A model generated the notes under the pieces. The model was not told the DNA's origin. It was given only the letters and a program-made list of their open reading frames with translations, and did not search any database. Source: Mammaliicoccus sciuri (GTDB taxonomy: Bacteria > Bacillota > Bacilli > Staphylococcales > Staphylococcaceae). From it: a DNA stretch of 64,000 nt. Position numbers and translations under genes: made by a program. The stretch spans positions 126,341 through 190,340 of the forward strand of contig NZ_PPQD01000030.1 in assembly GCF_002901825.1 (NCBI RefSeq), given 5' to 3'. Shown one piece after another: positions 46,017 through 55,108 of this stretch (position 1 is the stretch's first letter; each line of letters begins with the position of its first letter).

Positions 46017-48323
46017 TTACTTAAATATATAATTCACGATATTTTCAGTGGTACCTATTTTATCATCTTGTAATAGTTGGTCTGTTATATTTTGATAATC
46101 TGGTTGTTTATTTTCTAGTAATTGTCTGGCCAGTATGCGTTCATCATTACTCGCAATTTCTATCGTGACAAGTTCGAATATATCAAAATAAAAGCCTATT
46201 TGTTCTGAGTAAACTTCTGTATCTTCTTGCAATAAGAAAATGGGTTTATTTAAATGTGCATAATCAAATATCGTAGATGAATAATCTGTAATCATGGCAT
46301 CTGAAATTAAATATAGTTCTTGAATGTCTACAAGTTCATTATAAAAACAATGAATTCGATCACTTAATTCACTATATGTTACTCTCAAATGTGATTCATT
46401 AGGATGTAGTTTAACAATAATTTCATATTCTTCAGGTAATTGTTCTAATAAGATGTTTAAATTGATTTTTGACATTAGTGCTCTTTTTTCTTTTCTCCAT
46501 GTCGGACAGAACAAAATATATTTTTTATCATTACTTTTAGTAAAGAAATATTTCGTAAGCACACGTTCTTTCTCTGTTTCATCATGCTTCATTAAATATT
46601 CATTTCTCGGTGCACCGAGTTGAAGTATTTGTAAGTCTTGCTCTGGTTGAATATTAAATGATGACTCTAGTAACATTGTATTTACTGCTGAAGAAGTTAA
46701 TAAGTAATCCCACTTCTTCATTCTTGGTTTAAACGCTGCTACTTGAGCATTCCTTTCAGTTTTGTCTTCTAAATCATTCAACATTCTTTTAAGCGGAAAG
46801 CCATGCCATGTTTGTACAAATATTTGATCTTTATGTTTAAACACCCTATCTAAAGTATTGCCGTTCACCACAATATATTTGCACGACCTAAATGTTTGAT
46901 TATAAATATTACTACCAAACCTTACAGGAATTAAATTGTGATTTCTAATTTCCATATCTACTAATGCATTTCTAGAACTTACATACACTTCTTTTTCAGG
47001 AAAGTGTTCTTTAATATATAGTGCGATATATTTCGGATCTCCATTAAAATTGTTCCCATGAAACGACTCTATGAACACTTTATTTTCCGAAGGTGTAATG
47101 GCGTCGTATTGCTGTTTAAGCTTATCCATTTTCCTTTTTTCGTATTTCTTTTTTGCAAAATTAAAGACTCTCTCATTATTTAACACTGTTCTAATAACTG
47201 GTTTAGTCTTATATTGTTCATACAAATCTCTGCCATATTCTAGCTTTGATTTTTTGCGGACTTTTTGTGTAACTTTCGCCTTACTTCCTGATCCTATTTT
47301 TAAACCATCCATACATCCTTTAGATGCTTCAATAAAATCAGAAGCATAGTCTCTATCAATAAATGTTGCATTCAATAATGCTACATCTTCAGCTCTTTCT
47401 TCCTTTGTATATTTGTCATCAATAAACTCAATTAAACGATCACTATCTTCATGGATATCTTTCTCTAAAAATTGTACTGCATGATACGGTTCATATATAC
47501 GTTTGAGTACGCCATCTTCTCCAGCATAAATAAACGTTTTATTACCTTCAGCTATAGATTCTAATATAGAATAGCCTAATGTTTCATATGGAGAAGATGA
47601 TATATAAATATAGTTTTTAGGTTCTCGTTCATTCATATGAACATGTTCCTCTAGTTGATAATAATGAATTAAATTTTTATATAAAATTTCAGATGGTCCA
47701 TACCCCTTGATATATAAATGTATATCATCATAGCCCTTAACATTGATGATACGATTCATCATTTTTATAACATATGAAATATCCTTTATATTATCTTCAA
47801 ATCTTGCTTTAATTAATAAATTTCTTCGTGTCACACTAGGTTCTTCATTCGCGATAATATGTGACGCATCGACATATTGATTAAAGACATTTTCTTTTCC
47901 ATAACGTTCGATGAAATCACGCTTAATATCAATAGAACTCACTCTATAAGCATCAATCGCATCAAAAGCTAAATCTTGATTATCATCAATATATGCTAAT
48001 GGTCCATGAATCTCCCCTACGACCATTGCATTTGGATTGATTGATTTTATTTCTCTTGCTAAATAAAAGAAGGTTTCTCTCGTTAGTATAACGAGATCTG
48101 CATTTACAAAATCTTCACTTGTTCTAAATTCTTCGAAACTTAAATGCTTATCAAATAATTGTTCATTAATCATAGTATTAAATTTCGCTGTCTTATCAAA
48201 AGTTTTAAAATTATAATAAACAACTTCATGATTAGCTTTAATAAACGATTTAATTAAATTGATATTACTTCTTGATGTTCCACCTTTAGCAAAAAGATTG
48301 AACCCTAAAATTTTAATTTTCAT
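46017..48323 (-). CDS. Bifunctional GT4 glycosyltransferase / CDP-glycerol glycerophosphotransferase-like protein
   Basis: A 768-residue two-part protein. Residues about 1-330 look like a GT-B glycosyltransferase of the GT4 type: KILGFNLFAKGGTSRSNINL at the start and SSPYETLGYSILESIAEG near 260 (E-x7-E donor site). Residues about 405-768 match the TagF/TarF polymerase domain: VQTWHGFPLKRML near 505, LFCPTWRKE near 600, VKLHPNES near 640 and ITDYSSTIFDYA near 685. Such proteins build or decorate poly(glycerol phosphate) surface polymers. No tag/tar genes are adjacent except a second TagF-like gene 10 kb away. The exact product is unknown. Confidence 0.8.
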   Translation of the reverse strand: MKIKILGFNLFAKGGTSRSNINLIKSFIKANHEVVYYNFKTFDKTAKFNTMINEQLFDKHLSFEEFRTSEDFVNADLVILTRETFFYLAREIKSINPNAMVVGEIHGPLAYIDDNQDLAFDAIDAYRVSSIDIKRDFIERYGKENVFNQYVDASHIIANEEPSVTRRNLLIKARFEDNIKDISYVIKMMNRIINVKGYDDIHLYIKGYGPSEILYKNLIHYYQLEEHVHMNEREPKNYIYISSSPYETLGYSILESIAEGNKTFIYAGEDGVLKRIYEPYHAVQFLEKDIHEDSDRLIEFIDDKYTKEERAEDVALLNATFIDRDYASDFIEASKGCMDGLKIGSGSKAKVTQKVRKKSKLEYGRDLYEQYKTKPVIRTVLNNERVFNFAKKKYEKRKMDKLKQQYDAITPSENKVFIESFHGNNFNGDPKYIALYIKEHFPEKEVYVSSRNALVDMEIRNHNLIPVRFGSNIYNQTFRSCKYIVVNGNTLDRVFKHKDQIFVQTWHGFPLKRMLNDLEDKTERNAQVAAFKPRMKKWDYLLTSSAVNTMLLESSFNIQPEQDLQILQLGAPRNEYLMKHDETEKERVLTKYFFTKSNDKKYILFCPTWRKEKRALMSKINLNILLEQLPEEYEIIVKLHPNESHLRVTYSELSDRIHCFYNELVDIQELYLISDAMITDYSSTIFDYAHLNKPIFLLQEDTEVYSEQIGFYFDIFELVTIEIASNDERILARQLLENKQPDYQNITDQLLQDDKIGTTENIVNYIFK

Positions 48324-48466
48324 TCAATCTCGCCCCTTTGTAATTGTTTTTATCTTATAATTAAATTTTCATTTATATTAACACTCCTTATATACTTATT
48401 CCACAATTTTTAATTATTTTACACAGAATTATTTATTAGAAATAATTAATTGTATTGAATCTAAAA

Positions 48467-48502
48467 ATAGAAGATAATCTATTTTTAGATTATCTTCTAT
48501 AC
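48467..48502 (-). terminator. Hairpin after the 48532 gene
   Basis: ATAGAAGATAATCT and AGATTATCTTCTAT form a perfect 14-bp stem; on the minus strand TTTTTAG follows. It lies 30 bp past the gene's stop. Confidence 0.75.
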
Positions 48503-48531
48503 TACAATATTAAATTCACCTCGTTTACTCA

Positions 48532-49044
48532 TCAATCACTTATTAATATATCTTTTTTGAATTGTATAGCTTGAATTACACCCTTTGAAATTTCTTCATT
48601 ATTAAGCCAACGTTTAGTTCCATCATCATTTATTCCATGACCCAATTTTACTGTGAATACATTAAAGCCTTTATTCTTAAGCTTATTAATAAACTCAGCA
48701 TCATCAAATTTATTTGTACCGACGACGTGAACATAAATTGGTTCAGCATACTTATCCACACTTATATATTTCTCAATGAACTTGAGATGATTAAAATAGC
48801 CATTACTATGCACCCAATTCACCATAATATTAACATCTCGTATATTCTCATCAATCAGCGCATTATCATTTTCATAATCATATTGTTTAAAATGTATATT
48901 TTTCGAATGAAGTAAGTCCTCTGAGTATTTATTTTGATTTCTAGAAAGCAGCCAAATATCATCATCAAAATTCTCTTTAATCCATTTCGTTGCATCCATC
49001 AACATACCAGATCCACCAACAATCACAATTGTCACTTTATTCAC
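48532..49044 (-). CDS. Rossmann-fold SDR-like protein, 170 aa
   Basis: The N-terminus VTIVIVGGSGMLMDATKWI is a nucleotide-binding loop, and IWLLSRNQNKY resembles a cofactor-choosing strand end. The later sequence (IMVNWVHSNGY, PIYVHVVGTNKF) follows the sheet order of a short-chain dehydrogenase, but the SDR YxxxK pair is not obvious. It is shorter than typical SDRs (about 250), so it may be a reduced form that binds NAD(P) or simply an atypical reductase. Single gene. Function unknown. Confidence 0.65.
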   Translation of the reverse strand: MNKVTIVIVGGSGMLMDATKWIKENFDDDIWLLSRNQNKYSEDLLHSKNIHFKQYDYENDNALIDENIRDVNIMVNWVHSNGYFNHLKFIEKYISVDKYAEPIYVHVVGTNKFDDAEFINKLKNKGFNVFTVKLGHGINDDGTKRWLNNEEISKGVIQAIQFKKDILISD

Positions 49045-49142
49045 CTACTTTATTTTAAGAATTTTTCTTAAGTATGCTTAATATAACACAAGCTTTCAAT
49101 AGATTTTCATTTATCTAGTCAAATTTATCTCTCACATTTCAC

Positions 49143-49172
49143 TTTACAAAAACGAACACTTGTTCGTATAAT
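49143..49172 (+). promoter_or_regulatory. SOS promoter with LexA box
   Basis: TTTACA (49143-49148), an 18-bp spacer and TATAAT (49167-49172). The spacer contains CGAACACTTGTTCG (49153-49166), an exact CGAAC-N4-GTTCG LexA site that abuts the -10. LexA would block this promoter until DNA damage. Confidence 0.9.
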
Positions 49173-49203
49173 ATAAGAAAAGATTCTACGGGAGGTGTTT
49201 GTG

Positions 49204-49530
49204 ATGAATAAGTATATTAACTTAATGATTCATAAATTTGAAACTTACATTTACATGTTAGATAGCGTTGAACCAACTAATGATACGGCGATATTTTTAA
49301 ATGGTGAAGCCATTTATAAAGAAATAAACAAAGTTGAACGCTACCTTCAATCATTTGATTATCGAACTGAGAAGTTCATTTTATTTACGGGATATTTAAA
49401 GATTTTACGCGTCATTTATCGTGATGTTTATACATCTTCAACACAACGAAATACGATGATCGTTTCTTTGAATAACGCGATTCATTGCTTAAATAAAATG
49501 AATAAGGAGCTTGTATATGAAAATCATTAA
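49204..49530 (+). CDS. Hypothetical SOS-regulated protein, 108 aa
   Basis: First gene behind the LexA-controlled promoter. The product (MNKYINLMIHKFETYIYMLD at the start) is predicted all-helical and soluble, with a slightly basic middle (KILRVIYRDVYTSSTQRN). I do not recognise the family. The ATG at 49204 is 8 nt after GGAGG; in-frame GTGs at 49195 and 49201 are inside or too near the SD. Its end overlaps the start of the YolD gene by 14 nt, so the two are coupled. A small SOS gene before yolD may be a partner or inhibitor in translesion synthesis, which is only inference. Confidence 0.7.
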   Translation: MNKYINLMIHKFETYIYMLDSVEPTNDTAIFLNGEAIYKEINKVERYLQSFDYRTEKFILFTGYLKILRVIYRDVYTSSTQRNTMIVSLNNAIHCLNKMNKELVYENH

Positions 49531-49927
49531 TCCTGACTTACCAGAACCTTATAAATATGAGACAGATTATCGCAAAATTCCTAATCATTATCTACAACGT
49601 AATATTCCTAAAGGAAGAGGCATGATTAAATGGGCACCATTTGCAACAATGCCCGAGCAATATGAAATGATTAAACAGTTTATAGCCGATCAAACAAAAG
49701 TAGAGAAACCTATATTAGAAGAAACTGCATTAAATGATTTGAATAACGTATTAGCAGAGAAAATATTTTATAATCCACAAGCACTTATTAAATATTGGGA
49801 AGATGGTTATTTTAAAGAAATAGCATGTGAAATTCATGAATTTGATAGTGAACATAAAAAGTTAGAAGTCATTGTAGAGGATAAGAAAGTACGATTAAGC
49901 ATGGATTGTATTGTTAGTATTGAATAG
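49517..49927 (+). CDS. YolD-like protein
   Basis: The family core is clear: PKGRGMIKWAPFATMPEQYE near residue 35, then KPILEETALNDLNNVLAEKI and a C-terminal Sm-like beta part (GYFKEIACEIHEFDSEHKKL). YolD-like proteins are usually encoded with Y-family polymerases of the UvrX/UmuC type under LexA control, and are proposed to assist them. Here no polymerase gene is adjacent. The ATG at 49517 lies 7 nt after AAGGAG, within the end of the preceding gene. Confidence 0.85.
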   Translation: MKIINPDLPEPYKYETDYRKIPNHYLQRNIPKGRGMIKWAPFATMPEQYEMIKQFIADQTKVEKPILEETALNDLNNVLAEKIFYNPQALIKYWEDGYFKEIACEIHEFDSEHKKLEVIVEDKKVRLSMDCIVSIE

Positions 49928-49983
49928 TCTAAAACCATTTTCTTCGCTTATGCTATGATGTGTAAATGGGGGTGGCATAATTT

Positions 49984-50511
49984 ATGATAACGATTGAACG
50001 TATTACTAAAAATAATGAGCATGCACTTAAATTACCTAATGAAGCATTTGAACTGTTCGGTAAACTTGTCGTTACGAGAACTGCTGATGTATGGCAATAT
50101 CATGAAGTATTAACGGATTCTGATACGATGATTTTTCCTGATGAAGATTATCAGCTTGATTCAATTGATCAGAAAGGTTTTGCAATAGGTGCGTTTGATG
50201 ATAACAAATGTATTGGTTTAGGTATTTTTGAAAAGTATTGGAATAAATATTTGTATTTAAGTGATTTAAAAGTCTCTTCTTCTTACCGCGGTCAAAATGT
50301 TGCATCAACATTGTTAAATGCAGCGATAGAATTAGCAAAAGATGAAGGAATGAAAGGGATTTATACAATTGCTCAAGACAATAATTTAAATGCTAATCGC
50401 TTTTATTTAAAATATGGCTTTGAAATTGGAGGATTAAATACCAAATCATATCAATTCACACAACAAAAAGGTAAATTTGATATTTATTATTATTTGGATT
50501 TTGATGCATGA
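49984..50511 (+). CDS. GNAT acetyltransferase, streptothricin acetyltransferase-like
   Basis: A 175-residue GNAT protein. The acetyl-CoA loop is SSSYRGQNVASTLLNAAIE near residue 98, and NANRFYLKYGFEIGGLNT near 140 is the closing motif. Overall layout (long N-terminus, LxDLKVSSSYRG, C-terminal YYYLDF) recalls streptothricin acetyltransferases such as SatA. Resistance is not proven by this. It follows yolD by 56 bp with its own SD (GGGGGTGG), and might be the third gene of the SOS unit, though no terminator separates them. Confidence 0.75.
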   Translation: MITIERITKNNEHALKLPNEAFELFGKLVVTRTADVWQYHEVLTDSDTMIFPDEDYQLDSIDQKGFAIGAFDDNKCIGLGIFEKYWNKYLYLSDLKVSSSYRGQNVASTLLNAAIELAKDEGMKGIYTIAQDNNLNANRFYLKYGFEIGGLNTKSYQFTQQKGKFDIYYYLDFDA

Positions 50512-50513
50512 CT

Positions 50514-50566
50514 AAAAAGCGGGACAGAAATCTTTTTAAATAAATTAGATTTCTATCCCACTCTTA
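50514..50566 (+). terminator. Terminator, GCGGGACAGAAATC type
   Basis: AGCGGGACAGAAATCT pairs with AGATTTCTATCCCACTCTT (two mismatches) over a 13-nt loop. It shares the GGGA-AGAAATC arm with the hairpin at 11366-11413. Confidence 0.75.
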
Positions 50567-50583
50567 TTATTACTATATTACAT

Positions 50584-51318
50584 TTAGTTTATCTTCTTCG
50601 CTTTAAATATGATCATCATAGGTCTTCTTAATTCATCTTTCATACCATCTATATTCATCATATGTTGAGGTGGTATTGGCTCAACAATATTTTCAATCAT
50701 AAATTGATTATTTTTAAGCGCTGCAAAATATGAAGTTAATGTATGATGATATTTTTTTATTTCGCTACCTAAGAAATGTGTATTTCTTTCCCCTTCAACA
50801 AAATAATGATCAACAGGAAAATGCTCAATTTCTCCATCTTTATAAATCCAGTCTTGAGAACCATGTGCCGTAAATATAGGATGCTCTACTAAAAATATAA
50901 ATTCGCCATTATGTGTTAATGCTTTTGATACTTTTTTAAACAGTGACCCAATATCTTCTATATAATGAATCACTAATGAACTTAATATTACGTCATAAGT
51001 ATTAGGTTCCATAGAATACTCATCAATGAGATCAACCAAGTAGGTTATTTTAGAATCATGATTGACCGCTTCTGCCTTCTCTATCATTTTTTTAGAAGCA
51101 TCGATGCCTACCACTTCTTTAGCGCCTTGCTGAACAGCATATTTACAATGCCAACCATAACCACAACCTAAATCCAATACTTTTTTATTTTTAAAGTCAG
51201 GTAAATTGCTTTGTAATGTTTCCCATTCTCCTGCACCTTCCAAGCCGTGCTGACTTCTCGCCATTTTAACATATTGATCAAAAAATGCTTGATCATCATA
51301 TTGATTCTCCGGTTTCAT
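50584..51318 (-). CDS. Class I SAM-dependent methyltransferase
   Basis: A 244-residue Methyltransf_11-type enzyme. Motif I is VLDLGCGYGWHCKYAVQQGA near residue 44, followed by VVGIDASKKMIEKA and YDVILSSLVIHYIED near 108. The N-terminal MKPENQYDDQAFFDQYVKMA pattern is typical of small-molecule methyltransferases. Substrate unknown. SD GAGGTG 5 nt before ATG. Confidence 0.85.
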   Translation of the reverse strand: MKPENQYDDQAFFDQYVKMARSQHGLEGAGEWETLQSNLPDFKNKKVLDLGCGYGWHCKYAVQQGAKEVVGIDASKKMIEKAEAVNHDSKITYLVDLIDEYSMEPNTYDVILSSLVIHYIEDIGSLFKKVSKALTHNGEFIFLVEHPIFTAHGSQDWIYKDGEIEHFPVDHYFVEGERNTHFLGSEIKKYHHTLTSYFAALKNNQFMIENIVEPIPPQHMMNIDGMKDELRRPMMIIFKAKKIN

Positions 51319-51341
51319 CTTATCACCTCATACTCATAATA

Positions 51342-52071
51342 TCAGAATGAAAGCAATAAATTTAATGTTTTAATAACGCCACTATCGTTATGATTGATCG
51401 CGATGAGGTTTGCCTCTTTTTTCAATTCTGGATATGCGTTATCCATTGCTACTTTATATTTAGCTGATTTGTATAAATCTATATCATTAAGTCCGTCTCC
51501 AAAAGCAATTGTTTCAGCAGGATCAATGTTTAATATGCTTTGTATTTTATGAATAGTCGTTCCTTTATTCACACCTAACTTCGTAATATCAATCCAGTAA
51601 TCTTCAGATGCAATAATATACACTTCGTTATTAAAGTAATCAATTTGTTGTGCTGTTTGTTTACATTTACCTGAAGCGTCATGAACCGTGTACAAATTTT
51701 CTTTCTTCTTCAGAAACAGTATCTAGAACATATGCTACATCTTCCGTACATGCAATAATTGTTTGCTCTGGATCTATTTTTGTTAAAGCATCAATAATAT
51801 TTAATCCTAGTTCATTTTGTATCGTTGCTGTGTAAAGAAATTCACCGTTATATTTTATACGTGTTGCACTATCTCCAATGATAAATGTATCTTTCGTTAA
51901 ATCACCTACAATATTTTCAACTCTTTCACATTGTTTCCCCGTACAGAACACAAATCTAATATTGTGTGAATCTAAATTTTCTTTTAATATGCCAAACGCT
52001 TCTCTATCAAACTCGCTATTTTCATCTAAAAAAGTACCATCCATATCTGTGACGACTAATTTTATATCCAT
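51342..52071 (-). pseudogene. Frameshifted Cof-type HAD phosphatase
   Basis: Two pieces in different frames make one HAD protein. The 5' piece (52071-51679) begins MDIKLVVTDMDGTFLDENSE (motif I DMDGT) and includes CTGKQCER (motif II). The 3' piece (51695-51342) carries KGTTIHKIQ (motif III) and AFGDGLNDIDLYKSA (motif IV). The 3' frame is +1 relative to the first, the switch lying near 51690 just after GAAAGAAAATTTG. Together they give about 245 residues, close to family length. One inserted base or two lost bases (or a sequencing error) would explain it. A second, intact Cof gene is at 3480-4286. Confidence 0.8.
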
Positions 52072-52146
52072 CTAATTATCCCTTTACTTTATAACAGTTT
52101 AATCATATTGTATCGTTATAATTATAGTTTTTTCAATAGGAAGCGT

Positions 52147-53025
52147 TTACTTTTTTATTTGTTTAAGAAATTGTTTTGGTGTTTGGCCATAACTTTCTTT
52201 AAACTTTTGTATAAAATAACTCGTTGTTGAAAAGCCACATGCGTATGAAATATCTGTAATCGACTTATCTGTATGTTTATTTAATAAACTCACACTTTTT
52301 TCTAATCTATAGTTTAAGATATATTGAAATGGCGTTTGATGAACATATTTACTAAACAGTCGAACAGTCTCAGATTTACTCATATGGATATTGTCACTTA
52401 AATCATTCAACGTTATTTTAGACTGATAATGAACTTGTATATAGTTAATCAATGTTTTGATACGTTGATCGAAATAGTAATGTGCATCTGTTTCAATTTG
52501 CGACATGATATTTATCAAATGTTTCAATGACTCATAATAGTAAATTGAAATATCTAATTTAAAATGTTGTTCTTTTTTAATAAATTTTTCACCTGCATCC
52601 TTAATGATATTAATTAGCATTTGATGTTTGGATAGATTTGGAGACAAGTAAATATAAGGTATTTTATTTGCTAATTCTAATACTTGCGTTAAATATTCCA
52701 TCTCTATCTGTTTATACATATCAGCGAGATCAATATTCCAACAAAAATATTCTGTATCAGACACACTTTCATTTATTTCATGAACAACTTGAGAATTTAT
52801 AAATAACCCGTGCCCTTTTGGAACATAAATCAATTCTTCACCTATTCCAACTTTAAGTTCACCATTAATGACATAAACATATTGCAAAGCACTGTGCCAA
52901 TGAATGGGGATGTATCCATATAACGTTTTGTTTAGAACGGTATGTAAAATAATGTGATGCCAATTTTTATAAGGATATTGAATTAATTCTTCTCTTGTTT
53001 CTTCAACAATAATTTCAGTATACAA
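52147..53025 (-). CDS. AraC family transcriptional regulator with cupin sensor
   Basis: A 292-residue regulator. Residues about 30-100 form an AraC-type cupin (HWHSALQYVYVINGELKVGI, VPKGHGLFI), and the C-terminal 100 residues hold two HTHs: ITLNDLSDNIHMSKSETVRL and ISYACGFSTTSYFIQKFKES (near 265). The ligand is unknown. It is divergent from the EamA transporter gene, with about 105 bp between, so that transporter is the likely target. Confidence 0.88.
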   Translation of the reverse strand: MYTEIIVEETREELIQYPYKNWHHIILHTVLNKTLYGYIPIHWHSALQYVYVINGELKVGIGEELIYVPKGHGLFINSQVVHEINESVSDTEYFCWNIDLADMYKQIEMEYLTQVLELANKIPYIYLSPNLSKHQMLINIIKDAGEKFIKKEQHFKLDISIYYYESLKHLINIMSQIETDAHYYFDQRIKTLINYIQVHYQSKITLNDLSDNIHMSKSETVRLFSKYVHQTPFQYILNYRLEKSVSLLNKHTDKSITDISYACGFSTTSYFIQKFKESYGQTPKQFLKQIKK

Positions 53026-53131
53026 TCAGCAATCACCTCAATATTTTGATATTATTACACAATATTTATGTATTATATCATGTTTTAAATCACTATAATC
53101 AATATATAATTATAAAATGAAGGTGAAACAT

Positions 53132-54046
53132 ATGGACAAGTATAATCGCATTAAAGGTATAAGTTTAGCAATAGTTGGTGCAAGCTTTTGGGGACTAGGT
53201 GGTACAGTTTCTGATTATTTATTTCAACATCAACATATTGATATGAATTGGTATGTAACAGCAAGACTGCTTATAAGTGGCGTATTACTATTATGCTTGT
53301 TTAAATTAACGCATAAACAACATAGCTTGTTTAGTATATTTAAAGATAAGGAAAGTATCATTCAGTTGTTACTATTTTCAATTTTTGGCATGTTTCTCGT
53401 TCAATACTCATACATGGCATCCATCAATTATGGTAATGCAGCAGTAGCAACACTTTTACAATATATAGCACCAGTCTATATCATCATTTGGTATGTGTTA
53501 AGAAAGAAAGACACTTTTAAAGCATTTGATTTAATAGCTATTATTCTAACAATCACCGGTTCTTTTTTATTATTAACAAATGGGAGTATTCACAACTTAA
53601 TGGTTGCTAAAAGCAGTATTATTTGGGGCACTATATCTGGTTTATCATTAGCTTTTTATACGATTTATGTTGGTAATTTATTAAAAAAATATCCGTCAGT
53701 TCTCGTCGTTGGTTGGTCAATGCTCATATCTGGCATATTTATCAATTTTAAAGCGCCTATTTGGGATATTGATATTCAACTATTAAATGGCCAAACTTTT
53801 TTTTATCTCTTATTTGGCATTATTGCAGGTACAACAATCGCATTCTTTTTCTTTATTTCTAGTTTGAATTATTTAAGTGCTAAAGAAACCGCATTTTTCG
53901 GAACAATTGAACCTGTAATCGCAATATTAAGCAGTGCTATTTGGTTAAATGTCGCATTTTTACCATTTCAAATATTAGGGATATTGTTAATATTAGTATT
54001 AATACTCACAATATCATTAAAAAAGGGAAATACTTCTGAAGTTTAA
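53132..54046 (+). CDS. EamA/DMT family transporter
   Basis: A 304-residue drug/metabolite transporter with ten membrane segments formed by two EamA halves; GISLAIVGASFWGLGGTVSD at the start and ETAFFGTIEPVIAILSSAIW near 265 are typical. Substrates of this family are amino acids, nucleobases or related metabolites. The ATG at 53132 (5 nt after AAGGTGA) is preferred to 53117. Probably controlled by the divergent AraC regulator. Confidence 0.85.
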   Translation: MDKYNRIKGISLAIVGASFWGLGGTVSDYLFQHQHIDMNWYVTARLLISGVLLLCLFKLTHKQHSLFSIFKDKESIIQLLLFSIFGMFLVQYSYMASINYGNAAVATLLQYIAPVYIIIWYVLRKKDTFKAFDLIAIILTITGSFLLLTNGSIHNLMVAKSSIIWGTISGLSLAFYTIYVGNLLKKYPSVLVVGWSMLISGIFINFKAPIWDIDIQLLNGQTFFYLLFGIIAGTTIAFFFFISSLNYLSAKETAFFGTIEPVIAILSSAIWLNVAFLPFQILGILLILVLILTISLKKGNTSEV

Positions 54047-54054
54047 AAATTAAA

Positions 54055-54092
54055 AAACCATACTGAAACAATATTTAATGTCTCAGTATGGT
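54055..54092. terminator. Bidirectional terminator
   Basis: AACCATACTGA / TCAGTATGGTT with a 14-nt loop, flanked by A-rich sequence on the left and TGTATAT on the right, lying between convergent genes. Confidence 0.65.
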
Positions 54093-54102
54093 TGTATATC
54101 AT

Positions 54103-54588
54103 TTATAAGAATATTTGATAAAAATCTAAATCTAACCACTTATCAAATTTATATCCTACTTTTTCAATTTTACCACTATATTTAAATCCTAATTTTTTAT
54201 GTAAATCAATACTACCTTGATTATCACCATCAATTCCTGCAACAATCGTTTTATAGCCATTTTTCTTTGCTAAATCAATAATTTCTAATAATAATTTTGA
54301 AGCAATACCTTGTCTCCTGAAATCTGGATTTACATAAATAGAATGTTCAATTGTATATTGATATGCTGGCCAATCTCTGAAAGATCCGTATGTTGCAAAA
54401 CCAGCAACTTGGCCATCCACTTCATACACAATAACAGGTTGGTTATTTTCCACTTTAGTATTAAACCATTTATGACGTTCTTCTAATGTTGTTTCATCAT
54501 ATGTGTATACAGCTGTTGTATTCTTAATTGCATCATTATAAATATATAAGATTTCTTTTAAATCTTCTTCTTTAGCTAATCTAATCAA
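54103..54588 (-). CDS. GNAT acetyltransferase, phosphinothricin acetyltransferase-like
   Basis: A 161-residue GNAT enzyme of the PAT/YwnH type: IRLAKEEDLKEILYIYNDAI at the start, YTYDETTLEERHKWF near 33, YTIEHSIYVNPDFRRQGIAS near 80 (acetyl-CoA loop) and SIDLHKKLGFKYSG near 128. Such enzymes acetylate phosphinothricin, methionine sulfoximine or similar amines. TTG at 54588 (8 nt after GAGGAGG) is preferred to the longer frame from 54639, whose extra 17 residues are not family-like. Confidence 0.83.
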   Translation of the reverse strand: MIRLAKEEDLKEILYIYNDAIKNTTAVYTYDETTLEERHKWFNTKVENNQPVIVYEVDGQVAGFATYGSFRDWPAYQYTIEHSIYVNPDFRRQGIASKLLLEIIDLAKKNGYKTIVAGIDGDNQGSIDLHKKLGFKYSGKIEKVGYKFDKWLDLDFYQIFL

Positions 54589-54678
54589 CTTTCCATCCTC
54601 CTCATTTATATTTAGTATACATAAGGAATACAATGACACAAATTTATGTGAATATAACTGACACGACTGTACAATTAT

Positions 54679-55108
54679 TTAACAACATGAGTTCGTTAAC
54701 ATAATATTATTATTTGATTTTTTTGATATCCATTTATTCAAACGTAATCTATTTGGATTTATATGATCCATTTGTTCAAATTCTACAACGTATCCTTTTT
54801 CTTCTAGCCAACTTTTTTCAGCAGTTTGACTAGAAAATTGACCTTTTATTTCAGTTTTTATGCCAGTCACAGATGTAAATGTATCTACAACTTCATTTAA
54901 AGTTAATTCATCAGAAGCAATTTCAATAGATTGATGATTGTATTCATCTACATTTTTAAATATTTGAGCTGTTATTTTTGCGATATCATCAGAAGGAATC
55001 ATCGCAAATTTTATATCAGGTGAAATAAATTCTGGAATATATATTATCCGCTTCTACTTTGGCAATGCGCAGAAAATTATCCATGAAAAATGAATGAATA
55101 AAATCCAT
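54679..55108 (-). pseudogene. NmrA-like NAD(P)-binding protein, 5'-truncated and frameshifted
   Basis: Only the C-terminal half of an NmrA/HSCARG-type protein is left. The first piece (from 55108) reads MDFIHSFFMDNFLRIAKVEA, matching the FFMENF segment that normally sits near residue 140; the frame then shifts by +1 near 55045 and continues as PEFISPDIKFAMIPSDDIAK (54679-55002 frame, starting ATG 55002), followed by the NmrA tail. The N-terminal GxTGxxG domain is absent; in its place stands another broken gene on the other strand. Non-functional in all likelihood. Confidence 0.7.

Noticed and set aside
51679-51700. Programmed -1 frameshift in the Cof gene (A AAA TTT slippery site)
   Set aside because: The downstream piece is in the +1 frame, so -1 slippage would not join the two parts. 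No stimulatory structure was seen.
52137-52150. cre-like site near the end of the AraC gene (GGAAGCGTTTAC)
   Set aside because: Three mismatches to the consensus and a location after a stop codon.
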